Origin: CAZCEC01 sp964497615
GTDB lineage: Bacteria > Chloroflexota > Anaerolineae > Anaerolineales > UBA6663
Length of the DNA: 15,403 nt
Direction: 5' to 3'
NCBI GenBank assembly: GCA_964497615.1
Contig: CAZCEC010000111.1
Coordinates: 1-15,403 of the forward strand
Position 1 is the first letter of the stretch. Each line of letters begins with the position of its first letter. Both the position numbers and the translations under genes were made by a program. Below, one piece after another: positions 6,116 to 14,106 of the stretch. The notes beneath the pieces were generated by a model. It worked only from the letters and a program-made list of their open reading frames with translations, made no database searches and had not been told where the DNA came from.

Positions 6116-7798
6116 ATGGACATTTCCGCCCAAGCGCCCAGCCCCCTGTCCTTGCTCCTGGAACTCGGGCAGGCCTTTCACTCCACCCTGGAGTTCGACC
6201 CGCTGTTGGTCTCCATCCTCCAGCACCTGCTGGAGGCGGCCCAAAGCGAGGCCGCCTCCATCTGGCTGCTGGACGAGCAACAAGACCAACTGCGGTGCAG
6301 CCACGCGGTTGGCCCCGGTACGGAGGGCCTCACCGGCGCGCACCTGCCCGCCCACGTGTTGATGGCGCCCGGCCGGCTGGCGAGTGGCCGCGCCGTCCGC
6401 ATCGACCACGTGGGCGCCAGCCCGGAGGCGGAGCGCTATCTGCACCCGGCCCTGCGCAGCCGCACCCGGAACGCCATCGTGGCGCCGCTGGTGGCGCGCG
6501 GCGACTGGCTGGGCACGCTGACGGTCTCCAACAAGCTGGGCGCGGACCGCTTCTCCGACGACGACGTCATGCTGATTGGCGCGCTGGCCGGCCACGCGGC
6601 GGTGGCCTTGCAGAACGCCGAGCTGTTCGAGCGCCAGCGGCGGGCTGCCGCCCGGCAGGCGCTGCTGGAACAGATCAGCCGGCATTTGCAGTCCACCCTG
6701 GACATCGAAACCCTCATCCCGCTCATCCTGCACGAGGTCAACAAGGCCATCGAGGCCGAGGCCCAGTCGCTGTGGATGGTCAACCAGGACACCGGCAGGC
6801 TGGAGTGCCGGTTTGCCACCGGCCCCGGCGCGGCGGCCATCAAGCAAGTGACCGTGCCCATGGGCCAGGGCCTGGTGGGCACGTCGGTGGCGCAGCAGCA
6901 GGCCATCATCATCCCCGACGCCCAGCGCGACCCGCGCACCTTTCGCGCCGCTGATGAGCAGACCGGACAGGTGACCCGCTCGCTGATGTGCGTGCCGCTG
7001 GTGCTGCACGGGCAGGCCTTCGGCGCCATCGAGGCCATGAACAAGCGCGATGGGCTGATGTTTGACGCGGATGATCTCGACCTGCTGCGCAGCATCGCCA
7101 ACAGCGCCGGCCTCGCCATCGAGAATGCCCGGCTGTTCGCGGAGCTTTCTGCCAGCTACGACAGCACCCTGGAGGCCCTGGCCGCCGCCCTGGACTTGCG
7201 CGACCGCCAGACCGAGGGCCACTCGCGCCGGGTGGTGGCCTACACGGCGCGGCTGGCGAAGGCCCTGGGCCTGGACGAGGCCGTCATCCGTGAGATCTGC
7301 CGGGGCGCCCTGATCCACGATATCGGCAAGATCGGCGTGCCCGACGCGGTGCTGCTCAAGCCCAGCGCCCTCAGCGCGGATGAGCGGCGCGTCATCGAAC
7401 GGCATCCGATTGAGGGGTACGAGATGCTGAAGGACATTCCTTACCTGAGCGACGAAGTCGAGATCGTGCTGGCGCATCAGGAGCGCTGGGACGGCACCGG
7501 CTACCCGCACGGCCTGCGAACCGACGCCATCCCCCTGGGCGCGCGGCTGTTCGCCGTGGCCGATACCTTCGACGCCCTGACGTCCAACCGGCCCTATCGT
7601 CCGGCGCAGACCATGGCCGCCGCGCGGGCCGTAATCGCGGCTGAGGCTGGCCACCAGTTCGATCCGGCGGTGGTGGCGGCCTTCCTGGGCGTGCCCCTGG
7701 ACGAATGGGAAGGGCTGCGCACGGCGGTGGAAGCGGAGGTGTCCGCGCGGCACGCCCGCCAGCCGGTGCGCACTGGCCCGGCCGATCACGCGGATTAA
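6116..7798 (+). CDS. GAF-GAF-HD-GYP cyclic-di-GMP phosphodiesterase
   Basis: This 560-residue soluble protein probably hydrolyses c-di-GMP under control of two GAF domains (about 12-175 and 185-345). The HD-GYP domain (about 348-525) shows EGHSRR (His369), LIHDIGKIGVPD (His401-Asp402), ERHPIEGYEML (His430), AHQERWDGTGYPHGL (His454) and FAVADTFDALTSNRPYR (Asp483). The usual HHExxDGxGYP reads HQExxDGTGYP, so one residue that binds metal in some characterised members is Gln455. Glutamine at this position occurs in other members as far as I recall, so activity is still likely. I chose ATG 6116 rather than GTG 6083, because the GTG lies 3 bases after the -10 box and the first GAF starts soon after the ATG. 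It is divergent from the multi-GAF kinase. The DUF1385 gene follows 15 bases downstream. Confidence 0.93.
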   Translation: MDISAQAPSPLSLLLELGQAFHSTLEFDPLLVSILQHLLEAAQSEAASIWLLDEQQDQLRCSHAVGPGTEGLTGAHLPAHVLMAPGRLASGRAVRIDHVGASPEAERYLHPALRSRTRNAIVAPLVARGDWLGTLTVSNKLGADRFSDDDVMLIGALAGHAAVALQNAELFERQRRAAARQALLEQISRHLQSTLDIETLIPLILHEVNKAIEAEAQSLWMVNQDTGRLECRFATGPGAAAIKQVTVPMGQGLVGTSVAQQQAIIIPDAQRDPRTFRAADEQTGQVTRSLMCVPLVLHGQAFGAIEAMNKRDGLMFDADDLDLLRSIANSAGLAIENARLFAELSASYDSTLEALAAALDLRDRQTEGHSRRVVAYTARLAKALGLDEAVIREICRGALIHDIGKIGVPDAVLLKPSALSADERRVIERHPIEGYEMLKDIPYLSDEVEIVLAHQERWDGTGYPHGLRTDAIPLGARLFAVADTFDALTSNRPYRPAQTMAAARAVIAAEAGHQFDPAVVAAFLGVPLDEWEGLRTAVEAEVSARHARQPVRTGPADHAD

Positions 7799-7800
7799 GG

Positions 7801-7806
7801 TAAGAT
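7801..7806 (+). promoter_or_regulatory. Possible -10 hexamer for the DUF1385 gene
   Basis: TAAGAT (4 of 6 matches to TATAAT) lies 2 bases after the HD-GYP stop codon and 7 bases before the ATG at 7814. No Shine-Dalgarno is visible in this short gap. The spacing fits a leaderless start, as at selD, but the match is weak and the gene may simply be cotranscribed with the one upstream. Confidence 0.25.
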
Positions 7807-7813
7807 AGACCAC

Positions 7814-8698
7814 ATGGCGACTCCTCCCCCGATGCCCTATGGCGGCCAGGCCGTCATCGAAGGCGTGATGATGCGCGGCGCCCGCGGCATGGCGGTGGCC
7901 GTACGCGCCCCGAATGCCCAGATCGTCGTCCACACCCAGCCGGTCAGCGCGTTGTACCGCAACCGGTTCAGCCGCATCCCGTTTCTGCGCGGGCTGCTGG
8001 GCCTGTGGGACGCGCTGGGGTTGGGCTACCAGAGCCTAATGTACTCGGCCAACGTGGCCGCCGACGGCGAGGCCAAGTTCGAAGGCCCCATGGCCTGGGG
8101 CACGATGCTGGTCTCGCTGGCGTTCGGCGTGGGGCTGTTCTTTCTCGCGCCGGCCGGGCTGGCCCAGGTCATCGAAAGCTGGCTGGGCGTCCATCCGTGG
8201 TTGGGGAGCTTTGTGGAAGGGCTGGTGCGGCTGGCGTTGATCGTCGGCTACATCTGGGCGATTGGTTTCATGCCTGATATCCGCCGGCTGTTCGGCTATC
8301 ACGGCGCAGAGCACAAGACCATCCACGCGTTTGAGGCGGGCGTGGAGCTGACGCCGGCCCAGGTGGCGCGCTTCCCGCTGGAGCACCCGCGCTGCGGCAC
8401 CGCCTTCCTGCTCACGGTCGTCGTCTTTTCGATCCTGCTGTTTGCCCTGCTCGGCCCGCTGCCCCTGTGGGCGCGGCTGTTGTCGCGGGTGCTGCTCATC
8501 CCCGTGGTGGCCGGGCTGGCCTATGAGTACATCCGCTTCACCGCGCGCCACATGCGCAATCCGCTGGTGCGGCTGCTGGTCGTCCCCAACCTGGCGCTCC
8601 AGCGGCTGACGACCCGCCAGCCGGACGACAGCATGCTGGAGGTGGCCATCGCCGCCTTCCAGGCCATGCGCGCGCGGGAAGAATCTCTGGTCGTGTAA
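7814..8698 (+). CDS. DUF1385 family membrane protein (YqhQ-like)
   Basis: This 294-residue protein carries the DUF1385 hallmarks: an N-terminal GGQAVIEGVMMRG (residues 10-22), YHGAEHKTIHAFE (about 165-177) and HPRCGTAFL (about 191-199). It has about four membrane segments, near 92-115, 137-155, 198-218 and 222-242. Bacillus YqhQ belongs to this family. The biochemical function is not established; the conserved His, Glu and Cys residues look like a metal or catalytic site, which is inference. It sits between the HD-GYP gene and mdh, and its stop codon overlaps the Shine-Dalgarno of mdh (TAAGGAG). It is therefore probably in one transcript with mdh and pckA. Confidence 0.92.
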   Translation: MATPPPMPYGGQAVIEGVMMRGARGMAVAVRAPNAQIVVHTQPVSALYRNRFSRIPFLRGLLGLWDALGLGYQSLMYSANVAADGEAKFEGPMAWGTMLVSLAFGVGLFFLAPAGLAQVIESWLGVHPWLGSFVEGLVRLALIVGYIWAIGFMPDIRRLFGYHGAEHKTIHAFEAGVELTPAQVARFPLEHPRCGTAFLLTVVVFSILLFALLGPLPLWARLLSRVLLIPVVAGLAYEYIRFTARHMRNPLVRLLVVPNLALQRLTTRQPDDSMLEVAIAAFQAMRAREESLVV

Positions 8699-8708
8699 GG
8701 AGAACGCT

Positions 8709-9641
8709 ATGCGCAGCAAAGTGACCATTGTGGGCGTCGGCAACGTCGGCGCGTCGTGTGCCTTGTGGCTGGCCCGCCGCGGGCTGGCCGACCTGGTGCT
8801 GGTGGACATCCCGGCCGCCAAGACCATGCCGGTGGGCAAGGGGCTGGATCTGCTTCAGGCCGGCCCCATCGAGGGCTATAACGCCCGGATTCGCGGCAAC
8901 GCCGACGGCTCGTACGACGGCACCGAGAACTCCGATATCGTCATCATCACCGGCGGCCTGCCGCGCAAGCCCGGCATGAGCCGCGAGGATTTGGTGGGCG
9001 CGAACCAACAGGTCATCACCGACGTGCTGGACAAGGCCCTGCCCCGCTCGCCCAACGCCACTTACATCGTGGTGACCAACCCGCTGGACACGATGACCTA
9101 TCTGGCCGTCAAGCATTCCGGCCTGCCGCGCAACCGCGTCATCGGCCAGGCCGGCATCCTGGACTCGGCCCGTATGGCTGCCTTCGTCGCTCAAGAGTTG
9201 GATGTGTCCATCGAAAATGTGCAGACGGTAGTGCTGGGCGGGCACGGCGACGAGATGGTGCCCCTCACCCGCTACTCCACCGTCTTTGGACGGCCGCTCA
9301 CCGAATGGCTGCCCGCCGACCGGCTGAACGCCATTGTCGAGCGCACCCGCAAGGGCGGCGGAGAAATCGTCAACTTGCTGGGCACCTCGGCCTACTACGC
9401 CCCTGGCGCGGCGCTGGCGAAGATGGCCGAGGCCGTGCTGTTGGACTCCAAGCTGATCGTGCCGGCCTCCACCCTGCTGGAGGGCGAGTATGGCCTGAAG
9501 GACATTTGCTTTGGCGTGCCCGTCAAGCTGGGCGCCAATGGCGTGGAACAGGTGATTGAGTTTACGCTGAGCGACGAAGAGCGCGCCATGGCCGACAAGT
9601 CGGTCAAGATCATCCGCGAGACGATGGGCGCCCTGAAGTAG
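8709..9641 (+). CDS. mdh: Malate dehydrogenase, NAD-dependent, LDH-like type
   Basis: It interconverts malate and oxaloacetate with NAD in the cytoplasm. The 310-residue length is normal for the LDH-like (type 3) family. Visible features are the Rossmann motif GVGNVG (9-14), Asp33 that favours NAD over NADP, the substrate-loop signature RKPGMSR (86-92) that marks malate rather than lactate specificity, Asn124, Asp152/Arg155, and catalytic His179 in GGHGDEM. The start has a clear AAGGAG Shine-Dalgarno overlapping the stop of the DUF1385 gene. pckA follows after 36 bases, so the pair supplies malate to oxaloacetate to PEP, or the reverse. Confidence 0.97.
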   Translation: MRSKVTIVGVGNVGASCALWLARRGLADLVLVDIPAAKTMPVGKGLDLLQAGPIEGYNARIRGNADGSYDGTENSDIVIITGGLPRKPGMSREDLVGANQQVITDVLDKALPRSPNATYIVVTNPLDTMTYLAVKHSGLPRNRVIGQAGILDSARMAAFVAQELDVSIENVQTVVLGGHGDEMVPLTRYSTVFGRPLTEWLPADRLNAIVERTRKGGGEIVNLLGTSAYYAPGAALAKMAEAVLLDSKLIVPASTLLEGEYGLKDICFGVPVKLGANGVEQVIEFTLSDEERAMADKSVKIIRETMGALK

Positions 9642-9677
9642 AGATAGCACGGTGCATTCGTTTTGGGAGGAATGTGA

Positions 9678-11276
<1,599 letters not shown>

Positions 11277-11489
11277 GCGACAGTCGCGAAGAGGCGCAAA
11301 GCGTCCTGGCCTGCTGGCAGGATGCCTCACCCGCACAAGCGCCATGGCAGGTCCAATGGGCTGAGGCGGGTTCGGCATGACACGGCGAGCGGAAAGGACC
11401 TGCCGCAGCCCCCAAAGTGAAGTGCGGCGCGCACCTGCCATCAACCGGCCGCCAGCGGGGAGGCCGCCCCTGGCGGCTGTTTGCTGAGT
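11277..11489. other. Intergenic spacer with degenerate palindromes and a possible tiny ORF
   Basis: No recognisable gene lies in these 213 bases. A 9-bp inverted repeat, GGCAGGTCC (11346-11354) with GGACCTGCC (11396-11404), resembles the palindromes before era. CCTGCTGGCAGG also occurs at about 11311-11322. A 35-codon frame starts at GTG 11273, overlapping the pckA stop (GTGA), and ends at 11380; I cannot support it as a gene. Close to the next gene there is a GC-rich hairpin (see 11448-11477). Confidence 0.6.
11448..11477 (+). terminator. GC-rich hairpin, possible terminator after pckA
   Basis: GCCGCCA (11448-11454) pairs with TGGCGGC (11471-11477), and GGGG (11457-11460) with CCCC (11467-11470), with a 2-base bulge. 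The sequence after it is TGTTTG, a weak T-tract. The next start codon is only 12 bases downstream, so it could instead be a 5'-leader structure of the 11490 gene. Confidence 0.3.
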
Positions 11490-12077
11490 ATGACCCTCGA
11501 ACTGAACGGCCTCATCATCCCCTTTGCCGCCGCGCACGTCCTCGTCATCGGGCCGGACGCGGAGGCGTTTGGCGTGCCTGCCTTCGGGCCGCCGGTTTAC
11601 GTGCGGCCCGGCTATCCCTTGTGGGATGGGCGGGGCTACCTGCTGCCGGAAGAGGCGATTGACGACATCGGCCAGCGCTTCAAGGGGCGCGCGGCCTACA
11701 CCTGGATCGAGGAGCGCGGCGATGCCTTCCCCCGCGCCGACGCCATTGGCGTGCTTACCTCGGGCGCGCCACACAGCGTCTTCATGAAGGAACTGGACCT
11801 CGCCAACCTGGCGCTGTTCGCCTCGGAACTGCCCAATGGCGCCCCGGTGCGGCTGGATTTGCTGCTGGAGGCGCGGGCCGTGCCCGATGGCTATGCGCTG
11901 TCTCCGGTCCCCCCGCCCGACGAACTGGCCCCCTTTGCCCGCGCCCTGCCCAGCTATCGGCTGGCACCCGGCGCATTCGGGGCGCTGGGTGCGGCGCTGG
12001 TCCACAAAATCCTGCTCAGCGGGCGCGGCGACCTGCAAGTGACCTTTGATGACCTGGACGACATAGTCGAATGGTAG
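11490..12077 (+). CDS. Hypothetical protein, unrecognised family
   Basis: This 195-residue protein is one I do not recognise. It looks soluble, with no signal peptide or membrane segment, and is mildly acidic. The N-terminal half holds Gly/Pro-rich strand-like segments (IIPFAAAHVLVIGPDAEAF, FGPPVYVRPGYPLWDGRGYLLPEEA). The middle has a helical MKELDLANLALFASELPNG, and the C-terminus is acidic (DLQVTFDDLDDIVEW). Codon use is the same GC-rich pattern as its neighbours, which supports coding. I prefer ATG 11490 to the upstream TTG 11481. No Shine-Dalgarno is clear. Its stop codon overlaps the -10-like hexamer of the ubiquitin-like gene, which begins 10 bases later. It may belong to the same transcript as the tRNA-thiolation pair, but no function follows from that. 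Confidence 0.75.
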   Translation: MTLELNGLIIPFAAAHVLVIGPDAEAFGVPAFGPPVYVRPGYPLWDGRGYLLPEEAIDDIGQRFKGRAAYTWIEERGDAFPRADAIGVLTSGAPHSVFMKELDLANLALFASELPNGAPVRLDLLLEARAVPDGYALSPVPPPDELAPFARALPSYRLAPGAFGALGAALVHKILLSGRGDLQVTFDDLDDIVEW

Positions 12078-12080
12078 AAT
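12075..12080 (+). promoter_or_regulatory. Possible -10 box for the ubiquitin-like/TtuA operon
   Basis: TAGAAT (5 of 6 matches to TATAAT) overlaps the stop codon of the preceding gene and lies 7 bases before the GTG at 12088. There is no good -35 box. With the usual distance from -10 to transcription start, the message would begin at or next to the GTG, making it leaderless. Confidence 0.35.
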
Positions 12081-12087
12081 AGGGCCT

Positions 12088-12288
12088 GTGGTTGTGAAAA
12101 TGGTTTACAGGGGAAAAGAATACGAGGCCAAGGTCGGCTCCACCGTGCGCGACGCCGTTAAGAAGATCGGCTTGCAGCCGGAGACGGTGCTGGCCGTGCT
12201 GGACGGCAAGCTGGTGACGGATGACACGGTCCTGCGCGAGGGCATGAATATCCGGTTAGTGGCCGTGATCTCCGGGGGCGGCCGATGA
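12088..12288 (+). CDS. Small ubiquitin-fold sulfur carrier (ThiS/MoaD/TtuB-like)
   Basis: This 66-residue protein has the beta-grasp pattern of ThiS/MoaD/TtuB carriers: two N-terminal strands (VKMVYRGKEYEAKV), a helix (TVRDAVKKIG), VLAVLDGKLV, and a final IRLVAVISGGGR. Such carriers are adenylated and thiocarboxylated at a C-terminal Gly-Gly and pass sulfur to an enzyme. Here the glycines (63-65) are followed by one extra Arg66 rather than ending the chain, so trimming may be needed. It overlaps the TtuA-like gene by 4 bases (ATGA), which points to tRNA thiolation rather than thiamine or molybdopterin synthesis. The start GTG 12088 follows a -10-like box; ATG 12100 is an alternative, giving 62 residues. 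No E1-like activating enzyme is in the window. Confidence 0.85.
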   Translation: MVVKMVYRGKEYEAKVGSTVRDAVKKIGLQPETVLAVLDGKLVTDDTVLREGMNIRLVAVISGGGR

Positions 12289-13265
12289 AGTGCCGCAAGT
12301 GCGGGGGCACCGCCGTCATCAACATGCGCCAGCACAAGCTGGCGCTGTGCGCCGACGACTACCTGGCGTGGCTGCCGGAGCAAGTGCAGCGCTTCATCGA
12401 GAAGTACGAGATGTTCAGCCGCGACGACCGGGTGCTGGTGGCCGTCTCGGGCGGCAAGGACTCGCTGGGCCTGTGGGACATCCTCCACCGCCTGGGTTAC
12501 CAGGCCGACGGTCTGTATATCGGGCTGGGCATTGACGGCGGCTTCGGCTATTCGGACCAGTCGCGCGAGCTATCGGAGCGCTTCGCCAACGCCAACGGCC
12601 TCAAGCTGCACGTCGTCGAGGTCGAGCAGACCTACGGCGCGACGATCCCCGAGCTGGCCGTCATCAGCAACCGCGGCCACGGCAAGCCGTGCTCCGTGTG
12701 CGGCCTGAACAAGCGCTACATCATGAACCGCGTGGCCCACGACGGCGGCTACTCCGTGCTGGCAACGGGCCACAACCTCGACGACGAAGCCGCCGTCCTG
12801 ATGCAAAACACGCTCAACTGGGCCGGCGGCTACCTGGCCCGGCAGGCGCCCGTGCTGCCGGCCTCGCGCCCCGGGCTGGCCCGCAAGGTCAAGCCGCTGT
12901 GCCGCATCTATGAGCGCGAGATGGCGGCCTACACGATCACGCGCGGCATCGAGTACATCTACGACGAGTGCCCGCACGCCGTTGGCTCGACGACCATCTA
13001 CAACAAGGAATTGCTCAACCAACTGGAAGAGAAGCGCCCCGGCGCCAAGCTCCAGTTCTACCTGAGCTTCCTCCAGGCCAAGGAGGCGGGCCTGTTCTCG
13101 GTCCAGGCTTCGGAGCCGGACCTGCACGCCTGCGACCGCTGCGGCCAGCCCACCACCGCCCCCGGCGAGTGCTCCTTCTGCCGGTTATGGGACAAGGTGC
13201 GCGGGGTGAAGCACCTGCCCGACCGCGTGCCGGCCTCGCTCGTCGCCCCCGCGCTGAGCGCCTAG
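12285..13265 (+). CDS. TtuA/Ncs6-family tRNA 2-thiouridine synthetase
   Basis: This 326-residue enzyme adenylates a tRNA uridine and replaces its 2-oxygen with sulfur. An N-terminal zinc finger has C3, C6, H17 and C22. The ATP-binding PP-loop is SGGKDS (55-60). Three cysteines, C136 and C139 (GKPCSVCGLNKRY) and C229 (YDECPH), match the [4Fe-4S] ligands of Thermus TtuA (C130, C133, C222). ATGHNLDDEA (160-169) is typical of the family. A second zinc finger has C283, C286, C296 and C299. All key residues are present. The target could be U54 (as in Thermus TtuA, a thermophile modification) or U34 (as in Ncs6); the sequence alone does not decide. The ubiquitin-like carrier immediately upstream, overlapping by 4 bases, is the probable sulfur donor. 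Confidence 0.93.
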   Translation: MKCRKCGGTAVINMRQHKLALCADDYLAWLPEQVQRFIEKYEMFSRDDRVLVAVSGGKDSLGLWDILHRLGYQADGLYIGLGIDGGFGYSDQSRELSERFANANGLKLHVVEVEQTYGATIPELAVISNRGHGKPCSVCGLNKRYIMNRVAHDGGYSVLATGHNLDDEAAVLMQNTLNWAGGYLARQAPVLPASRPGLARKVKPLCRIYEREMAAYTITRGIEYIYDECPHAVGSTTIYNKELLNQLEEKRPGAKLQFYLSFLQAKEAGLFSVQASEPDLHACDRCGQPTTAPGECSFCRLWDKVRGVKHLPDRVPASLVAPALSA

Positions 13266-13284
13266 CGGCGGCGAGCCTGCGCTT

Positions 13285-14004
13285 ATGAGCCAACCCGACA
13301 ACCGGACGCGGCCCTACCGCTTCTTCCCCTGGGTCACGGCGATCTTCGTCACGGCCCTGATCGTCTCCAACATCGTCGCCGTCAAGCTCATCCAGGTCGG
13401 CCCGTTCACTCTCACCGCCGCCCTGCTCATCTTCTCGGTCTCGTACATTTTCGGGGACGTGCTGACCGAGGTGTATGGTTACGCCCGCGCCCGGCAGGTG
13501 ATCTGGATCGGCTTCGCCTGCAACCTGCTGGCGGTGGGCGCGTTCTACACCGCCGGCCTGCTCACGCCCTCGCCGGACTGGGCGCTGCCCGGCTTCGACA
13601 CGCCCACGGCGGCGCAGGGCGCGTACAGCGCCATCCTGGGCTTCACGCCGCTGATCTTGTTGGCGTCGCTGATTGCCTATCTGGCGGGTGAGTTTCTCAA
13701 CTCGTTCGTGCTGGCCAAGCTCAAGCTCGCCACGCGCGGGCGCTGGCTGTGGGTGCGCACCATCGCCTCCACCGTCGTGGCGCAGATCGCGGACACCGGC
13801 CTGTTTGTCGGCGTGCTGGTGCTGGGCGGCCTGTTCCCGGCGGAGATTGCGCTATCCATCATCGCGGGCGAGTGGCTGTCGAAGGTGCTGTACGAGGTCA
13901 TCGCCACGCCCGTCACCTACCAGATCGTCAACTTCCTCAAGCGCGCCGAGAGCGAAGATGTGTATGACTGGAACACCGACTTCAACCCGCTGCGGCTGGG
14001 CTAA
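13285..14004 (+). CDS. yhhQ: Queuosine precursor transporter, YhhQ/VUT family
   Basis: This 239-residue membrane protein of the DUF165/VUT family takes up queuine-pathway precursors (preQ0/preQ1 in E. coli) for queuosine at tRNA position 34. Family marks are ALLIFSVSYIFGDVLTEVYGYARAR (about 45-69), the charged RTIASTVVAQIADTGLFV (about 158-175) and WLSKVLYEVIATPVTYQIV near the C-terminus. About six membrane segments are visible. The C-terminal tail is hydrophilic (ESEDVYDWNTDFNP). It begins 19 bases after the TtuA-like gene, so it is probably in that operon; this puts two tRNA-modification functions together. No Shine-Dalgarno is seen before the ATG. Whether the cell makes Q from preQ1 or salvages queuine cannot be told from this window. 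Confidence 0.9.
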   Translation: MSQPDNRTRPYRFFPWVTAIFVTALIVSNIVAVKLIQVGPFTLTAALLIFSVSYIFGDVLTEVYGYARARQVIWIGFACNLLAVGAFYTAGLLTPSPDWALPGFDTPTAAQGAYSAILGFTPLILLASLIAYLAGEFLNSFVLAKLKLATRGRWLWVRTIASTVVAQIADTGLFVGVLVLGGLFPAEIALSIIAGEWLSKVLYEVIATPVTYQIVNFLKRAESEDVYDWNTDFNPLRLG

Positions 14005-14009
14005 CGTGC

Positions 14010-14100
14010 GGCAGGTCGCTGTCGCCAATCCGGCAAAGACCTGCCAGGTTTCGGGCCTCGGCTCCGCCCGCACGCGCGCAACGCAAAACCTGGCAGGTCT
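14010..14100. repeat. Three-armed palindromic element between yhhQ and era
   Basis: AGACCTGCCAGGTTT (14037-14051) and its exact reverse complement (14086-14100) form a 15-bp stem with a 34-base loop. Each arm is also a small palindrome by itself (ACCTG-C-CAGGT). A third copy of the core, GGCAGGTC at 14010-14017, is also complementary to the middle arm (8 bp, 20-base loop), so two exclusive hairpins are possible. The right arm ends 6 bases before the era start codon. It may be a terminator, an attenuator or a dispersed repeat. Confidence 0.75.
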
Positions 14101-14106
14101 CCCTCT

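Noticed and set aside
6101..7933. 610-codon open frame on the minus strand opposite the GAF-GAF-HD-GYP gene
   Set aside because: It is the antisense shadow of a clearly coding GC-rich gene; its translation is His/Gln/Gly/Arg-rich with no domain, as expected for such shadows.
11377..11486. Small Arg/Pro-rich frame of about 36 codons between pckA and the 11490 gene
   Set aside because: Low-complexity basic translation running through palindromic and hairpin sequence, no ribosome-binding site; most likely chance.
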